DNA from: JASSUD01 sp031963405
GTDB lineage: Bacteria; Pseudomonadota; Gammaproteobacteria; Burkholderiales; Burkholderiaceae
Length of the DNA stretch: 64,000 nt
Reading direction: 5' to 3'
Assembly: GCA_031963405.1 (NCBI GenBank)
Contig: JASSUJ010000001.1
Span: 868,001 to 932,000 of the forward strand
The position numbers and the translations under genes are program-made. Positions 27,042 to 35,791 of this stretch are shown here, piece after piece; position 1 is the stretch's first letter; every line of letters begins with the position of its first letter. The notes under the pieces are model-generated. The model saw only the letters and a program-made list of their open reading frames with translations, did not search any database and was not told the origin of the DNA.

Positions 27042-27978
27042 AGCTCATCAATCGCTCAAAACGGCGCTCGCGCAACTCAGTCACACTCATTTGCTGAAAT
27101 TGACGCAAGCTATCTGCAAGTGAGCGCCGCAGTACAGCTGCCATGCCTTTAGGATCTCGCTGGGCACCGCCCAGGGGTTCATTCACAATTTTGTCGATTA
27201 AGCCCAATGCTTTGATGCGCGTTGCAGTTAGGCCAAGCGCTTCAGCCGCTTCCGGTGCCTTTTTCGCGCTTTTCCATAAGATAGAGGCGCAGCCTTCTGG
27301 AGAAATAACCGAGTAAATCGCATATTGCAGCATCAAGACATTGTCTGCCACGGCAATCGCCAGCGCACCGCCTGAGCCGCCTTCGCCAATCACAGTGGCA
27401 ATAATGGGCGTAGCTAATTCGGCCATCACATAAAGATTACGACCCAGTGCTTCAGATTGGCCGCGCTCTTCAGCATCGATGCCCGGATAAGCACCGGGAG
27501 TATCGATAAAAGTAAAAACTGGCAAGCTAAATTTTTCGGCCAAGCGCATTAAGCGCTCGGCCTTGCGGTACCCTTCTGGACGCGACATACCAAAATTACG
27601 CATCGCGCGCTCTTTGGTATCACGTCCTTTTTGATGCCCGATCACCATACACGGATGGCCGTTAAAACGAGCCATGCCACCGATAATCGAAAGATCATCA
27701 GCAAACGAGCGGTCTCCATGCAATTCATGGAAGTCCGTAAAAATCTCTCTAATGTAATCAAGCGTATATGGACGCTGCGGATGTCGTGCAATCTGTACAA
27801 CTTGTGCCGGCGTTAGCCGCGCGTACAAATCTTTAGTCAGTTGTCGGCTTTTTTTCGAGAGCTGATCAACTTCTTTCGAAATATCAATAACCGAATCGTC
27901 CTGCACAAAGCGTAATTCTTCGATTTTTGCCTCAAGCTCGGCAATCGGACCTTCAAAGTCTAGAAAGGTAGTTTTCAT
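27007..27978 (-). CDS. accA: acetyl-CoA carboxylase carboxyltransferase subunit alpha
   Basis: Alpha half of the carboxyltransferase that moves CO2 from biotin to acetyl-CoA, the first step of fatty-acid synthesis. The 323 residues are standard; conserved stretches include PGAYPGIDAEERGQ, IGEGGSGGALAI and SPEGCASILWK. The reaction depends on biotin, for which this window has the importer BioY. Its 3' end overlaps tilS. Part of the cysS-alkA-accA-tilS-lysC block, with palindromic element G between it and alkA. Confidence 0.97.
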   Translation of the reverse strand: MKTTFLDFEGPIAELEAKIEELRFVQDDSVIDISKEVDQLSKKSRQLTKDLYARLTPAQVVQIARHPQRPYTLDYIREIFTDFHELHGDRSFADDLSIIGGMARFNGHPCMVIGHQKGRDTKERAMRNFGMSRPEGYRKAERLMRLAEKFSLPVFTFIDTPGAYPGIDAEERGQSEALGRNLYVMAELATPIIATVIGEGGSGGALAIAVADNVLMLQYAIYSVISPEGCASILWKSAKKAPEAAEALGLTATRIKALGLIDKIVNEPLGGAQRDPKGMAAVLRRSLADSLRQFQQMSVTELRERRFERLMSYGKFKEIMPTS

Positions 27979-28067
27979 TGCTTGTGATTCATTATTCGTG
28001 AATGAGGAAGCGGTTGTTAGAACCTGTTCAAAAGAGAGGTCTTTTCTAAATGTTTTACCCGCAAATT

Positions 28068-28173
28068 CTAGGGAAGGTCTGCATCGCCCGCGAGCAAGGA
28101 ATACCTTTGATGCCAGTATATTAGTGCGGCGAAGAGGTATGACGCCACCCTCGAGTAATGCAGACCTTCCCTA
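28068..28173 (+). repeat. palindromic element copy G (alkA-accA junction)
   Basis: A perfect 17-bp pair of arms (28068-28084, CTAGGGAAGGTCTGCAT, and 28157-28173). Core GCAAGGAATACCTTTG, ATGCCAGTATATTAGT and ATGACGCCACC. Its right end supplies the TAG stop codon of alkA. Just before it, 28017-28030 is a half copy of the TTAGAACCTGTTCA repeat. Confidence 0.88.
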
Positions 28174-28836
28174 GTAAGCAACTGGTAGCGGCTCAAGACT
28201 ACGCCACAAATACCAAGTCGCAACCGTACGCCACGGTGCCCAATTCGCAGCGACTTCACGTGCTTCGCTACGGGTGACAGGCTCACCGCTAAAATAATTA
28301 ACGCTGATAGCGCGCATCAATCCCAGGTCGTCAAGCGGCAACACATCCGGTCTGAGAAGATTAAAAATCAGAAACATTTCTGCAGTCCAGCGGCCAATCC
28401 CACGAATCTGCGTCAGCTCTAAGATAACCGCTTCATCATCCATCGTGGCCCACGCGTCGACATGTAAGGTATCCGATGCGAAGTGCTTAGCCAGGTCAAG
28501 AATATATTCGGCTTTTCGTTTAGACAGCCCGCACGCCCTTAGATTGTCATAGCCCACATCCAGGACTTGCACTGGCACAAACTTCGCGCAGGCTTGCTCA
28601 ACTCTTTGCCATACGGCTTGTGCTGCTTTCACCGAAATTTGCTGCCCCACAATCGAGCGCGCCAGCGTCACAAACGGCTCACCTCGGCTAATCAAATGTA
28701 CCTGACCAAATTGTGGAATGAGTTTTTTTAGAATTCGATCACGTTGCATCAGGTCGGCGCAAGCGCCGACCCAATAATCTGGGCAGTCCACAGCAGGCTC
28801 GAGAGGCATTGGCTGAGTCATTAAGTGCGCCGCCAT
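28171..28836 (-). CDS. alkA: DNA-3-methyladenine glycosylase II
   Basis: Base-excision repair glycosylase for alkylated purines. It has the helix-hairpin-helix IRGIGRWTAEMFL and the catalytic Asp in the following LPLDDLGL; the family is HhH-GPD. About 216-221 residues. The start is either the ATG at 28836 or the ATG at 28821, which overlaps the cysS stop codon as TAATG and suggests coupled translation. The stop codon TAG lies in the arm of palindromic element G, so the C-terminus may have been trimmed or changed by the insertion. Confidence 0.9.
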   Translation of the reverse strand: MAAHLMTQPMPLEPAVDCPDYWVGACADLMQRDRILKKLIPQFGQVHLISRGEPFVTLARSIVGQQISVKAAQAVWQRVEQACAKFVPVQVLDVGYDNLRACGLSKRKAEYILDLAKHFASDTLHVDAWATMDDEAVILELTQIRGIGRWTAEMFLIFNLLRPDVLPLDDLGLMRAISVNYFSGEPVTRSEAREVAANWAPWRTVATWYLWRSLEPLPVAY

Positions 28837-30215
28837 TCAGTGGCACTACCCGCTTTGTCTTCGAGCACAACACCAGCGTTGAGCAGCTCGGCGCGGATCC
28901 GGTCTGCTTCAGCATAGTCTTTTGCAAGCCGTGCTTGCTCGCGTGCGGCAATACGCGCTTCAATCGTGTCCGCATTTAACGCGGCTGTCGATGCACCCAC
29001 TTTTTTTTGTAAGAAGAGAGCTGGCTCACAGCCAAGCAAACCAAGTAGATTGGCTAATCCTTTTAACTGCCTAGCCAGCGCTGCACTATGGTGCTTATTA
29101 ACTTCTGAGGCCAACTCAAATAGGACCGCCACCGCAATCGGCGTATTAAAGTCATCATTCATCGCCGCATGAAAACGCTGCGCATGAGCTTGTTCCCAAT
29201 CCAATTCAGCCGTATCGGGGGTAGTATTTTTAAGCGCTGTGTAAAGACGCGTTAAAGCCTGCTGCGCGTCTTCTAAATGCGCATCGCTATAGTTAAGTGG
29301 GCTGCGGTAATGAGCACGCAAAATGAAAAAACGAACAACTTCGGCATCAAATTTCTCAAGCACTGAGCGAATCGTGTAGAAGTTACCCAATGACTTGGAC
29401 ATCTTCTCGCTATCGATTTGCACATAACCGTTATGCAGCCAGTAGTTAACAAAAGGATGGTCGTGTGCGCCTTCGCTTTGTGCAATTTCATTTTCATGAT
29501 GCGGAAACTGCAAGTCCTGTCCGCCGCCATGAATATCAAATTGCTCACCCAACAAGGCATTGCTCATCGCCGAGCACTCAATATGCCAACCAGGTCGCCC
29601 ACGTCCCCATTTTGAATCCCAGCCAGCATCCAACGGTTCGCTTGATTTAGTCCGTTTCCACAACACAAAGTCCAGTGGGTCTTTTTTTGCGTCATTGACG
29701 GCGACTCGCTCGCCTGCGCGCAAATCATCCAGTGATTTGCCAGAAAGTTTCCCGTAATTAGCAAACTTACGCACTGCATAATGCACATCGCCATCTTCTG
29801 CTTGATAGACATAGCCCTTTTTCTCTAAGGCTTCGATCATCTTTAGCATAGGCTCGACATACTCTGTTGCACGCGGCTCAAAATCAGGCCGTGCCACGCC
29901 TAGTGCATCAGCATCTTCGTGCATGGCGTGAATAAAACGCTCAGTCAGCATCGCCATGCTTTCGCCGTTTTCCAGCGCACGGCGAATAATCTTGTCATCG
30001 ATGTCCGTAATGTTACGCACATAAGTCACCTGATAACCCAACTCGCGCAACCAGCGTTGCACCATATCAAACACCACCATGACGCGTGCGTGGCCGACAT
30101 GACAAAAGTCATACACAGTCATGCCACAGACATACATACGGATCTGTTTAGGATTAAGTGGCACAAAGATTTGCTTACAGCGCGCAAGCGTGTTGTAGAG
30201 TCGAAGCGGGTCCAT
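28821..30215 (-). CDS. cysS: cysteinyl-tRNA synthetase
   Basis: Class I aminoacyl-tRNA synthetase that charges tRNA-Cys. The HIGH-type motif is HVGH at 39-42, the KMSKS motif is intact (SEKMSKSLGNF), and zinc-binding Cys/His residues are in place (MYVCGMTVYD, HIECSAM, FPHHENE). Its 464 residues are normal. It is divergent from the TPR-PpiB gene; element H lies in the gap between them. First gene of the block leading to lysC; no clear Shine-Dalgarno before the ATG. Confidence 0.97.
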   Translation of the reverse strand: MDPLRLYNTLARCKQIFVPLNPKQIRMYVCGMTVYDFCHVGHARVMVVFDMVQRWLRELGYQVTYVRNITDIDDKIIRRALENGESMAMLTERFIHAMHEDADALGVARPDFEPRATEYVEPMLKMIEALEKKGYVYQAEDGDVHYAVRKFANYGKLSGKSLDDLRAGERVAVNDAKKDPLDFVLWKRTKSSEPLDAGWDSKWGRGRPGWHIECSAMSNALLGEQFDIHGGGQDLQFPHHENEIAQSEGAHDHPFVNYWLHNGYVQIDSEKMSKSLGNFYTIRSVLEKFDAEVVRFFILRAHYRSPLNYSDAHLEDAQQALTRLYTALKNTTPDTAELDWEQAHAQRFHAAMNDDFNTPIAVAVLFELASEVNKHHSAALARQLKGLANLLGLLGCEPALFLQKKVGASTAALNADTIEARIAAREQARLAKDYAEADRIRAELLNAGVVLEDKAGSATEWRRT

Positions 30216-30444
30216 GAAAAAACGCGAGATTACCGCAGCTTCATTCAGCAGGCTATCCGGAAATACGTAGGCTGCTTCTATGAGACAATTGCGGGGTTGG
30301 TGTCGTTTGCGGAAAGTTCGTCCAGCTTTTGTTGCTTAACATTGCTAAGCATTACTTGCTTAGCTGACTAAAAACGCTGCTTTTTTGCTAGCAGCGTTTT
30401 TCTATCAGCTAGAGGGCGCCGTTGCGCGGCACTCTCACGAGCTA

Positions 30445-30545
30445 GGAAAACGCTGAATAAGCCGAAAGCGGCGCCATACCAGTTTGCTGTATTAGCGTAC
30501 CGTCTGCGCCGGCATTCCTTGCTCGCGATTTATTCAGCGTTTTCC
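30445..30545 (-). repeat. palindromic element copy H (upstream of cysS)
   Basis: A perfect 16-bp pair of arms (30445-30460, GGAAAACGCTGAATAA, and 30530-30545). The core is in reverse orientation: GGCGCCAT at left and GGCATTCCTTGCTCGCGA at right. It lies in the divergent cysS / TPR-PpiB region, so it sits in promoter territory. Confidence 0.87.
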
Positions 30546-30607
30546 GGGGTTAGTTATTTAGTATCCTCACTAAACGCGTTGAAGTATAACATTCTCGATT
30601 TCAAGCT

Positions 30608-31642
30608 ATGAAAATTCTCACTCGCTACCTACTACCCATATTGAGCTTGGTTGTATGCCTCATTAGCCAGGGGGTGTATGCAATTGAACCCACTGCGCCA
30701 GCCATGGCAAAAGAGCAAAACGCTACCACGCTCGATCAGCTTGAAGCGCATATTGGCAAATATCCACGTAATGCCCAAGCGAAATTCCAACGTGCGACGC
30801 AACTCGCTTACCTTGAGCGTGACGCAGAAGCTATACGTGCTTTCCAGGCATTGATTCAACAATATCCTGAATTACCAGAGTCCTATAATAATCTTGCTGT
30901 GCTGTATGCCAAGCACGGCCAGCACGCAGAAGCGCAAGCAACGCTTGAGGCAGCATTGCGCGCTAATCCAAACTATGCGCGAGCCTATCAAAATCTTGGC
31001 TTGACTCACTTGCAACTGGCGGCCACTGCTTATCAACGAGCTGCCAAGCTTAATTCGCGAGATAAATTTTCAGCGCAGCGGCAGCAACAAATTCAAGCTA
31101 TCCTAGCGCCTTCTTTTTCAACGCTTCCCTACTCAAAGAGAAAACCGATGATTGAACTCACTACCAACTATGGCGTAATCAAACTCAAATTAGACGCTGA
31201 CAAAGCCCCGAAGACTGTCGAGAATTTCTTGAACTATGTTAAAAAAGGGCATTACGACAACACTGTATTTCATCGCGTAATTCCTGGCTTTATGGTTCAA
31301 GGCGGCGGTTTTACCGAAGATATGCAGCAAAAACCTACCGCTGAGACCATCACTAACGAAGCCGATAATGGTTTGAAAAACATGCGCGGCACTATTGCTA
31401 TGGCACGTACCCAAGCCCCCCACTCTGCTAGTGCGCAATTTTTTATCAACCTGGCAGACAATGACTTTTTAAATTTTTCAGCCCCTACGCTACAGGGCTG
31501 GGGTTATTGCGTATTTGGTTCGGTTGTTGAAGGCTTAGACGTTATCGATAAAATTGCTCAAGTTAAAACAGGATCGCATAGCGGCCACCAAGATGTGCCA
31601 CGCGAACCTGTGGTGATACAAAAAGCACGCCTTATCGATTAA
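30608..31642 (+). CDS. exported TPR protein fused to peptidyl-prolyl isomerase PpiB
   Basis: 344 residues. Residues 1-25 are a signal peptide (cleavage near VYA-IEP), about 40-165 are tetratricopeptide repeats, and from Met181 on the sequence is a complete cyclophilin of PpiB type (MIELTTNYGVIKLKL, VFHRVIPGFMVQGGG, SAQFFINLADNDFLN). In Burkholderia this locus usually has a TPR gene, ppiA and ppiB as separate genes; here the TPR frame runs straight into ppiB, as if ppiA had been deleted. The signal peptide would carry the isomerase to the periplasm. Independent translation from the Met181 codon (31148) is also possible, since AAAGAG lies upstream of it. lpxH follows closely. Confidence 0.9.
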   Translation: MKILTRYLLPILSLVVCLISQGVYAIEPTAPAMAKEQNATTLDQLEAHIGKYPRNAQAKFQRATQLAYLERDAEAIRAFQALIQQYPELPESYNNLAVLYAKHGQHAEAQATLEAALRANPNYARAYQNLGLTHLQLAATAYQRAAKLNSRDKFSAQRQQQIQAILAPSFSTLPYSKRKPMIELTTNYGVIKLKLDADKAPKTVENFLNYVKKGHYDNTVFHRVIPGFMVQGGGFTEDMQQKPTAETITNEADNGLKNMRGTIAMARTQAPHSASAQFFINLADNDFLNFSAPTLQGWGYCVFGSVVEGLDVIDKIAQVKTGSHSGHQDVPREPVVIQKARLID

Positions 31643-31654
31643 TTTGAGCGATTG

Positions 31655-32443
31655 ATGCTAAGTAATTTACCCGCCCGTGCGCCAGATAGTGTTTATGCAG
31701 CTAACTCGAGACCGCTTTACTTTATTTCGGATCTGCATTTAAGCCAAACGCTTACGCATACCGTAGCGGCTTTTGAGCACTTCATTGCTAACACGGTGCA
31801 CGACGCGGGCGCGCTGTATATCCTAGGTGACTTTTTCGAAGCGTGGGTGGGCGATGATTTGCTGACCATGCCTTTTATGCAATCCATCATGGCTCGCTTA
31901 AGGACATTGGCTGAGCGCGGGATTGCGCTATATGTAATGCACGGCAATCGCGATTTTCTGCTGGGCAAGCGCTTTGCTCACGCAGCGCAAGCGCAACTGA
32001 TTCATGACCCGTGGATAATAGAAGCTTTTGGTATGCGTGTAGTACTCACGCATGGCGATATTTTATGCACAGCTGATCATGGCTATCAACGCTTTAGAAA
32101 GATAGTGCGATGCCGAGCAGTACAGCGTTTTTTTAGCAGCTGGCCGCTCTCTTGGCGGCTTGCACTCGCCGCTCGCCTGCGCGCTAAAAGCCAGACACCA
32201 GGATATACAGATAAGAAAGTATTAAGCGCAATCATGGACGTCCCCGACAGTGCGGTTAATCAGCTTTTTACTGCCACGCAGGCTACGACCATGATTCACG
32301 GCCACACCCATCGACCTGCCCAACATCAGCATGGCAATGCAACTCGTTGGGTTTTGCCAGATTGGGATTTTGATTCTAATGCTAGGCGTGGTGGTTATTT
32401 TCGCTTAGATCAAGGTGGTATACAGGCTATCCCGATTATTTAA
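31655..32443 (+). CDS. lpxH: UDP-2,3-diacylglucosamine diphosphatase
   Basis: Calcineurin-like metallophosphoesterase of lipid A synthesis that makes lipid X from UDP-2,3-diacylglucosamine at the inner membrane. All metal-binding motifs are present: SDLHL, GDFFEAWVGDD, GNRDF, THGD and HGHTH. 262 residues from the ATG at 31655 (a TTG just before it is in frame). It follows the TPR-PpiB fusion by 12 bases, so they are probably one transcript. Its presence implies that a lipid A envelope is retained. Confidence 0.95.
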   Translation: MLSNLPARAPDSVYAANSRPLYFISDLHLSQTLTHTVAAFEHFIANTVHDAGALYILGDFFEAWVGDDLLTMPFMQSIMARLRTLAERGIALYVMHGNRDFLLGKRFAHAAQAQLIHDPWIIEAFGMRVVLTHGDILCTADHGYQRFRKIVRCRAVQRFFSSWPLSWRLALAARLRAKSQTPGYTDKKVLSAIMDVPDSAVNQLFTATQATTMIHGHTHRPAQHQHGNATRWVLPDWDFDSNARRGGYFRLDQGGIQAIPII

Positions 32444-32588
32444 GAACCTGTTTATAGCCCACCAAAGCGTCCAATACAGCACGCTTCCTTAAAGAATTTG
32501 GTATACAAGCACTAAGATTTATCCCGCTAAGCGATAACCCAGATAAAATTGATTACTAGGCGCATTTAAAATTTTTTTCCAATATGTT

Positions 32589-32694
32589 TTAAGGAAACGC
32601 TGAATACATCGCAAGCAAAGCATGCCGACGCAAACAGTAAGTCTGTACAGCAGGCGGCATGGCACCAATTCCGGTTTATTCAGCGTTTCCTTAA
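32589..32694 (+). repeat. palindromic element copy I (lpxH-suhB junction)
   Basis: A perfect 18-bp pair of arms (32589-32606, TTAAGGAAACGCTGAATA, and 32677-32694). The core is GCAAGCAAAGCATGCC...GGCGGCATGGCACC. It separates lpxH from suhB. Confidence 0.87.
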
Positions 32695-32719
32695 GCGCCT
32701 AATCTAAAGGATGTCATTT

Positions 32720-33538
32720 ATGCACCCCATGCTCAACATGGCTGTTAGAGCCGCCCGCCGTGCCGGGCAAATTATTAATCATGCTTCGCTTGATCTGGGC
32801 GGGGTCGAAATTGCTAAGAAACAGCACAATGATTTCGTTACCGATGTTGATCGCGCTGCGGAAGCCACGATTATTGAAACCTTGATCGGTGCTTACCCTG
32901 ATCACTCTATCCTGGCTGAAGAATCTGGCCACTCTGAGCAACAGTCTGATTATCAATGGATTATTGATCCCTTAGATGGCACTAGCAACTTCATTCATGG
33001 TTTCCCCTATTACTGCGTGTCGATTGCGCTTTCGCATAAAGGAGTGATAACTCAGGCAGTTATTTACGATCCAAACCGCAATGATCTTTTCACTGCGTCG
33101 CGTGGGGCTGGTGCCTTTCTGAATAACCGTCGTATCCGCGTTTCACAGCGCGACCGGCTAAGCGAAGGGCTGATTGGAACAGGCTTTCCATTTCGAAATG
33201 GTGCAGATGTAGACACATATCTTGAACTGTTTGCCCAAATGACCAAAGCCTGTGCTGGACTGCGCCGACCAGGGGCAGCTGCACTTGATCTAGCAAACGT
33301 TGCAGCGGGTCGTTTAGATGGTTTCTTTGAGCAATCGCTACAGCCTTGGGATATAGCGGCCGGCAGCTTGATGATTACTGAAGCAGGCGGGATTGTGGGT
33401 AATTACACTGGCGAGTCAGACTTTCTAGAAAAAGGCGAGATTGTTGCGAGTAACCCTAAGCTTTATGCGCAGATGGTGCGCATTCTCAGTCCATACAGCA
33501 TCAGTAAGAAGAAAACGGCCAAAGTATCAAGCCAGTAG
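32720..33538 (+). CDS. suhB: inositol-1-monophosphatase family protein
   Basis: Mg-dependent phosphatase of the inositol monophosphatase family; SuhB also acts in rRNA antitermination and ribosome assembly in other proteobacteria. Metal and substrate motifs are present: AEESG, DPLDGTSNF and WDIAAGSLMITEAGG. The start is the ATG at 32720 (MHPMLNMAV), with AAAGGA at good spacing upstream; the ATG at 32711 overlaps that site. 272 residues. Separated from lpxH by element I. Confidence 0.95.
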   Translation: MHPMLNMAVRAARRAGQIINHASLDLGGVEIAKKQHNDFVTDVDRAAEATIIETLIGAYPDHSILAEESGHSEQQSDYQWIIDPLDGTSNFIHGFPYYCVSIALSHKGVITQAVIYDPNRNDLFTASRGAGAFLNNRRIRVSQRDRLSEGLIGTGFPFRNGADVDTYLELFAQMTKACAGLRRPGAAALDLANVAAGRLDGFFEQSLQPWDIAAGSLMITEAGGIVGNYTGESDFLEKGEIVASNPKLYAQMVRILSPYSISKKKTAKVSSQ

Positions 33539-33574
33539 ATAAAGGCCACACCCAAGCAATCGCGAACAAGAAAT

Positions 33575-33634
33575 ACCTAGGTAGGCTGTCTGCCTAGGTT
33601 GGGGTAACGAATTGAATTAAATACAGAGCCCCAG
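33575..33634 (+). repeat. hairpin plus TTGGGG-type repeat, copy 3
   Basis: ACCTAGGTAG and CTGCCTAGGT form a hairpin (33575-33599), followed directly by TTGGGGTAACGAATTGAATT...GCCCCAG. It lies between the convergent suhB and the gene at 33666 and could end both transcripts. Confidence 0.65.
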
Positions 33635-33665
33635 CCTACGAGCGACACAATCGGGTAGACCGCTA

Positions 33666-34442
33666 TCAGTTGCCGGGGTTTTGATGGAAGAAAGATCTAC
33701 TGAGTGCTTCTGGGGCTGCTTGCTCCCAAACAAAGCGTGGCAGGATGTTTGGCTTGTCTGATGGGCGGAAATTTGATTCTCTGCCGGAAATCCGTGTACC
33801 TAACTCGCTCGTTAAAAGATGGTAAGCGCCAGAAAGTTGGTCTATTGCATCGTTTAGCTTGCTGTGCAGGTTGATAGCAGCCGCCCAAGACTTAGAATGA
33901 AGCGCATTCTGTATCTCCCCTAATGCCTGCAAAGCCTTGTCTGACAACCTGGCAGAGTTAAGCAAGCCAGTTTTTTCGTTTGCTTGAATAGTCTTTAAAT
34001 GCGCCTTAAGTGCTTGTTGGTACCTCCCAGGCCAGTTATTGGTTTCGGCAGAGTTAAGCATGTCCTCAATAGCTTGCTGGCTTGGTCTGAGTTCAGAAAA
34101 AAGAAGAGCGTCGATGTTTAAGCCAAAATTTTCAAGCTCTTCAAATTCTTCCGGCTCGTAGCTAAAAACCTGCTTATTTTGCGCAGAGTAATACACTTCG
34201 CACAAAGCGCTCCAAACGTTATTTATTGACTTAGTGTAGAGGTGCTTGAGCTCCATCAAGTTGCCGGAGCGCCTCGATAAGTTTGGTGATGCTGCGGCCC
34301 TGCCTGCTTCTCTGCGACGAAATACATCCATAGATGATCGTCTTGCGCCCAATTTTTGATTCGGTTTTGCTGATTTTTCTGGTAATTGATTAGAATTGAG
34401 AGTGAAATCTGAACTGCTGCGAAATTGTGGAATAGAAAGCAT
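33666..34442 (-). CDS. uncharacterised protein with disordered Ser/Arg-rich N-terminus
   Basis: I do not recognise this family. The protein has 258 residues. Residues 1-65 are rich in Ser, Arg, Asn and Pro and look disordered; about 65-215 are helical (LKHLYTKSINNVW, SARLSDKALQALGEIQNALH); the tail is polar. No signal peptide or membrane segment. The ATG is preceded by AAGGGAGGT at ideal spacing, the strongest Shine-Dalgarno in the window, which argues for a real, well-translated gene. It lies between suhB and zapE with its own upstream region. A host-directed effector is one possibility, without direct evidence. Confidence 0.75.
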   Translation of the reverse strand: MLSIPQFRSSSDFTLNSNQLPEKSAKPNQKLGARRSSMDVFRRREAGRAAASPNLSRRSGNLMELKHLYTKSINNVWSALCEVYYSAQNKQVFSYEPEEFEELENFGLNIDALLFSELRPSQQAIEDMLNSAETNNWPGRYQQALKAHLKTIQANEKTGLLNSARLSDKALQALGEIQNALHSKSWAAAINLHSKLNDAIDQLSGAYHLLTSELGTRISGRESNFRPSDKPNILPRFVWEQAAPEALSRSFFHQNPGN

Positions 34443-34590
34443 TCTTACCTCCCTTCAGAATGAGTAAGCATAAGAAAATAAGAATCTTCTTTTTACTCTA
34501 TAGCCATCTTTTTTTCTGTCGGTGAGCGAAATATGCGGCGCGCAGGCGAAGTTATTTTTTCTCGTTTTTCAGACTGAATTGATCTTCTTA

Positions 34591-34605
34591 TGACATGTCA
34601 TGTCA
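34591..34605. promoter_or_regulatory. possible operator palindrome
   Basis: TGACATGTCATGTCA, overlapping TGACATGTCA palindromes, lies about 150 bases upstream of the gene at 34442 and 50 bases after zapE. It could be a repressor site; no matching site was noticed elsewhere. Confidence 0.3.
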
Positions 34606-34652
34606 CTTAAGTAGACTGAGCAAACTATGTAAACGATTTACTCAGCGCTAGA

Positions 34653-35771
34653 CTATCTCGGCATGAGTGCTGCGTTAACCACGCCACGCGGCGTATCAAG
34701 ATAAGCTTGCGACTGCATTTCTGTTAAGCGTGAAACGGTGCGACTAAATTCATTCGCCAGCGGCCCAGTCACATAAAGTTGATCAGCTGGCACAGCAGCG
34801 GATAGAAAGAGCTTTACTTTTTGATCGTAAAGTACGTCGATCAGCCAGGTAAAACGGCGGGCCTCAGCTACATTTTGCGGCAGCATGCGTGGCACATCGG
34901 AAACGATAATGGTATGGAAGCAGCTGGCTAACTCAAGATAATCATTTTGCGAACGCGGAGAATGATTGCCACACAAAGTTTCAAAATCGAACCAGACCAC
35001 ATCTTTGGCCCAACGCCGTGCTCTGATTTCACGCTGCCCTATATGCAATAAGGGGCTTTCGTCTGGCGCTTGTGCTGCGCTTGTAAATACTATCTCCAGC
35101 GCTCTATCTGCAGCTGGGCCAAGCGGCATATGATAGACGTTACGAACCTGCCCCTGAGTTGTCGCATATTGCCGATAGTCGATGCCGCTATCCACATTCA
35201 ATACATCAAGCTTTTCATTCAACAAGTTAATCGCAGGCAAGATTCGCTCACGATGCAAACCATCTGGGTACAGCTTGTCAGGCGGGTAATTAGACGTCAT
35301 GACAAATTGCACACGATGTTTAAATAGACCTGCCAAAAGCCGATGCAATACCATCGCATCGGCAATATCCGAAATATGGAATTCGTCAAAGCAGATTAAT
35401 TGATAACGTTGCGCAATCTGCTGCGCCAGCTTATCGAGTGGATCAGCCGTGCCACTTAAGGCCTTCAATTGAGCGTGTACATCACGCATAAATTCGTGGA
35501 AGTGCAGCCGTGTTTTAGCTTGCCCTGGCACACAGGCGTAAAAACTATCCATCAAAAAACTTTTACCGCGACCAACGCCGCCCCATAAATAAACGCCTTT
35601 GGGAATTTCTGGAGAATAAATTAGCTTTTTAAGCGGGTTCGACCGCTTAGAGAGATAGTGCTGCCACTCATCATAACAGCGCTGTAGCCGTTCAATCGCC
35701 TCGTATTGAGTGCGATCTGCCTGGTAACCGTGAGTGCTGAGTTGGTAGGCGTAGTGTTCAATAACATTCAT
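34653..35771 (-). CDS. zapE: cell division protein ZapE (AFG1-like ATPase)
   Basis: P-loop ATPase of the AFG1/ZapE family; in E. coli ZapE associates with the division ring. Walker A GGVGRGKS at about residues 63-70 and Walker B ICFDEFH at about 128-134 are intact, and 372 residues is normal. In Burkholderia it directly follows lpd of the OGDH cluster; here a HEPN/MNT gene pair separates the two. It starts 21 bases after the HEPN stop and may be co-transcribed. Confidence 0.94.
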   Translation of the reverse strand: MNVIEHYAYQLSTHGYQADRTQYEAIERLQRCYDEWQHYLSKRSNPLKKLIYSPEIPKGVYLWGGVGRGKSFLMDSFYACVPGQAKTRLHFHEFMRDVHAQLKALSGTADPLDKLAQQIAQRYQLICFDEFHISDIADAMVLHRLLAGLFKHRVQFVMTSNYPPDKLYPDGLHRERILPAINLLNEKLDVLNVDSGIDYRQYATTQGQVRNVYHMPLGPAADRALEIVFTSAAQAPDESPLLHIGQREIRARRWAKDVVWFDFETLCGNHSPRSQNDYLELASCFHTIIVSDVPRMLPQNVAEARRFTWLIDVLYDQKVKLFLSAAVPADQLYVTGPLANEFSRTVSRLTEMQSQAYLDTPRGVVNAALMPR

Positions 35772-35791
35772 TGACGGCCTGAGGACAATCT

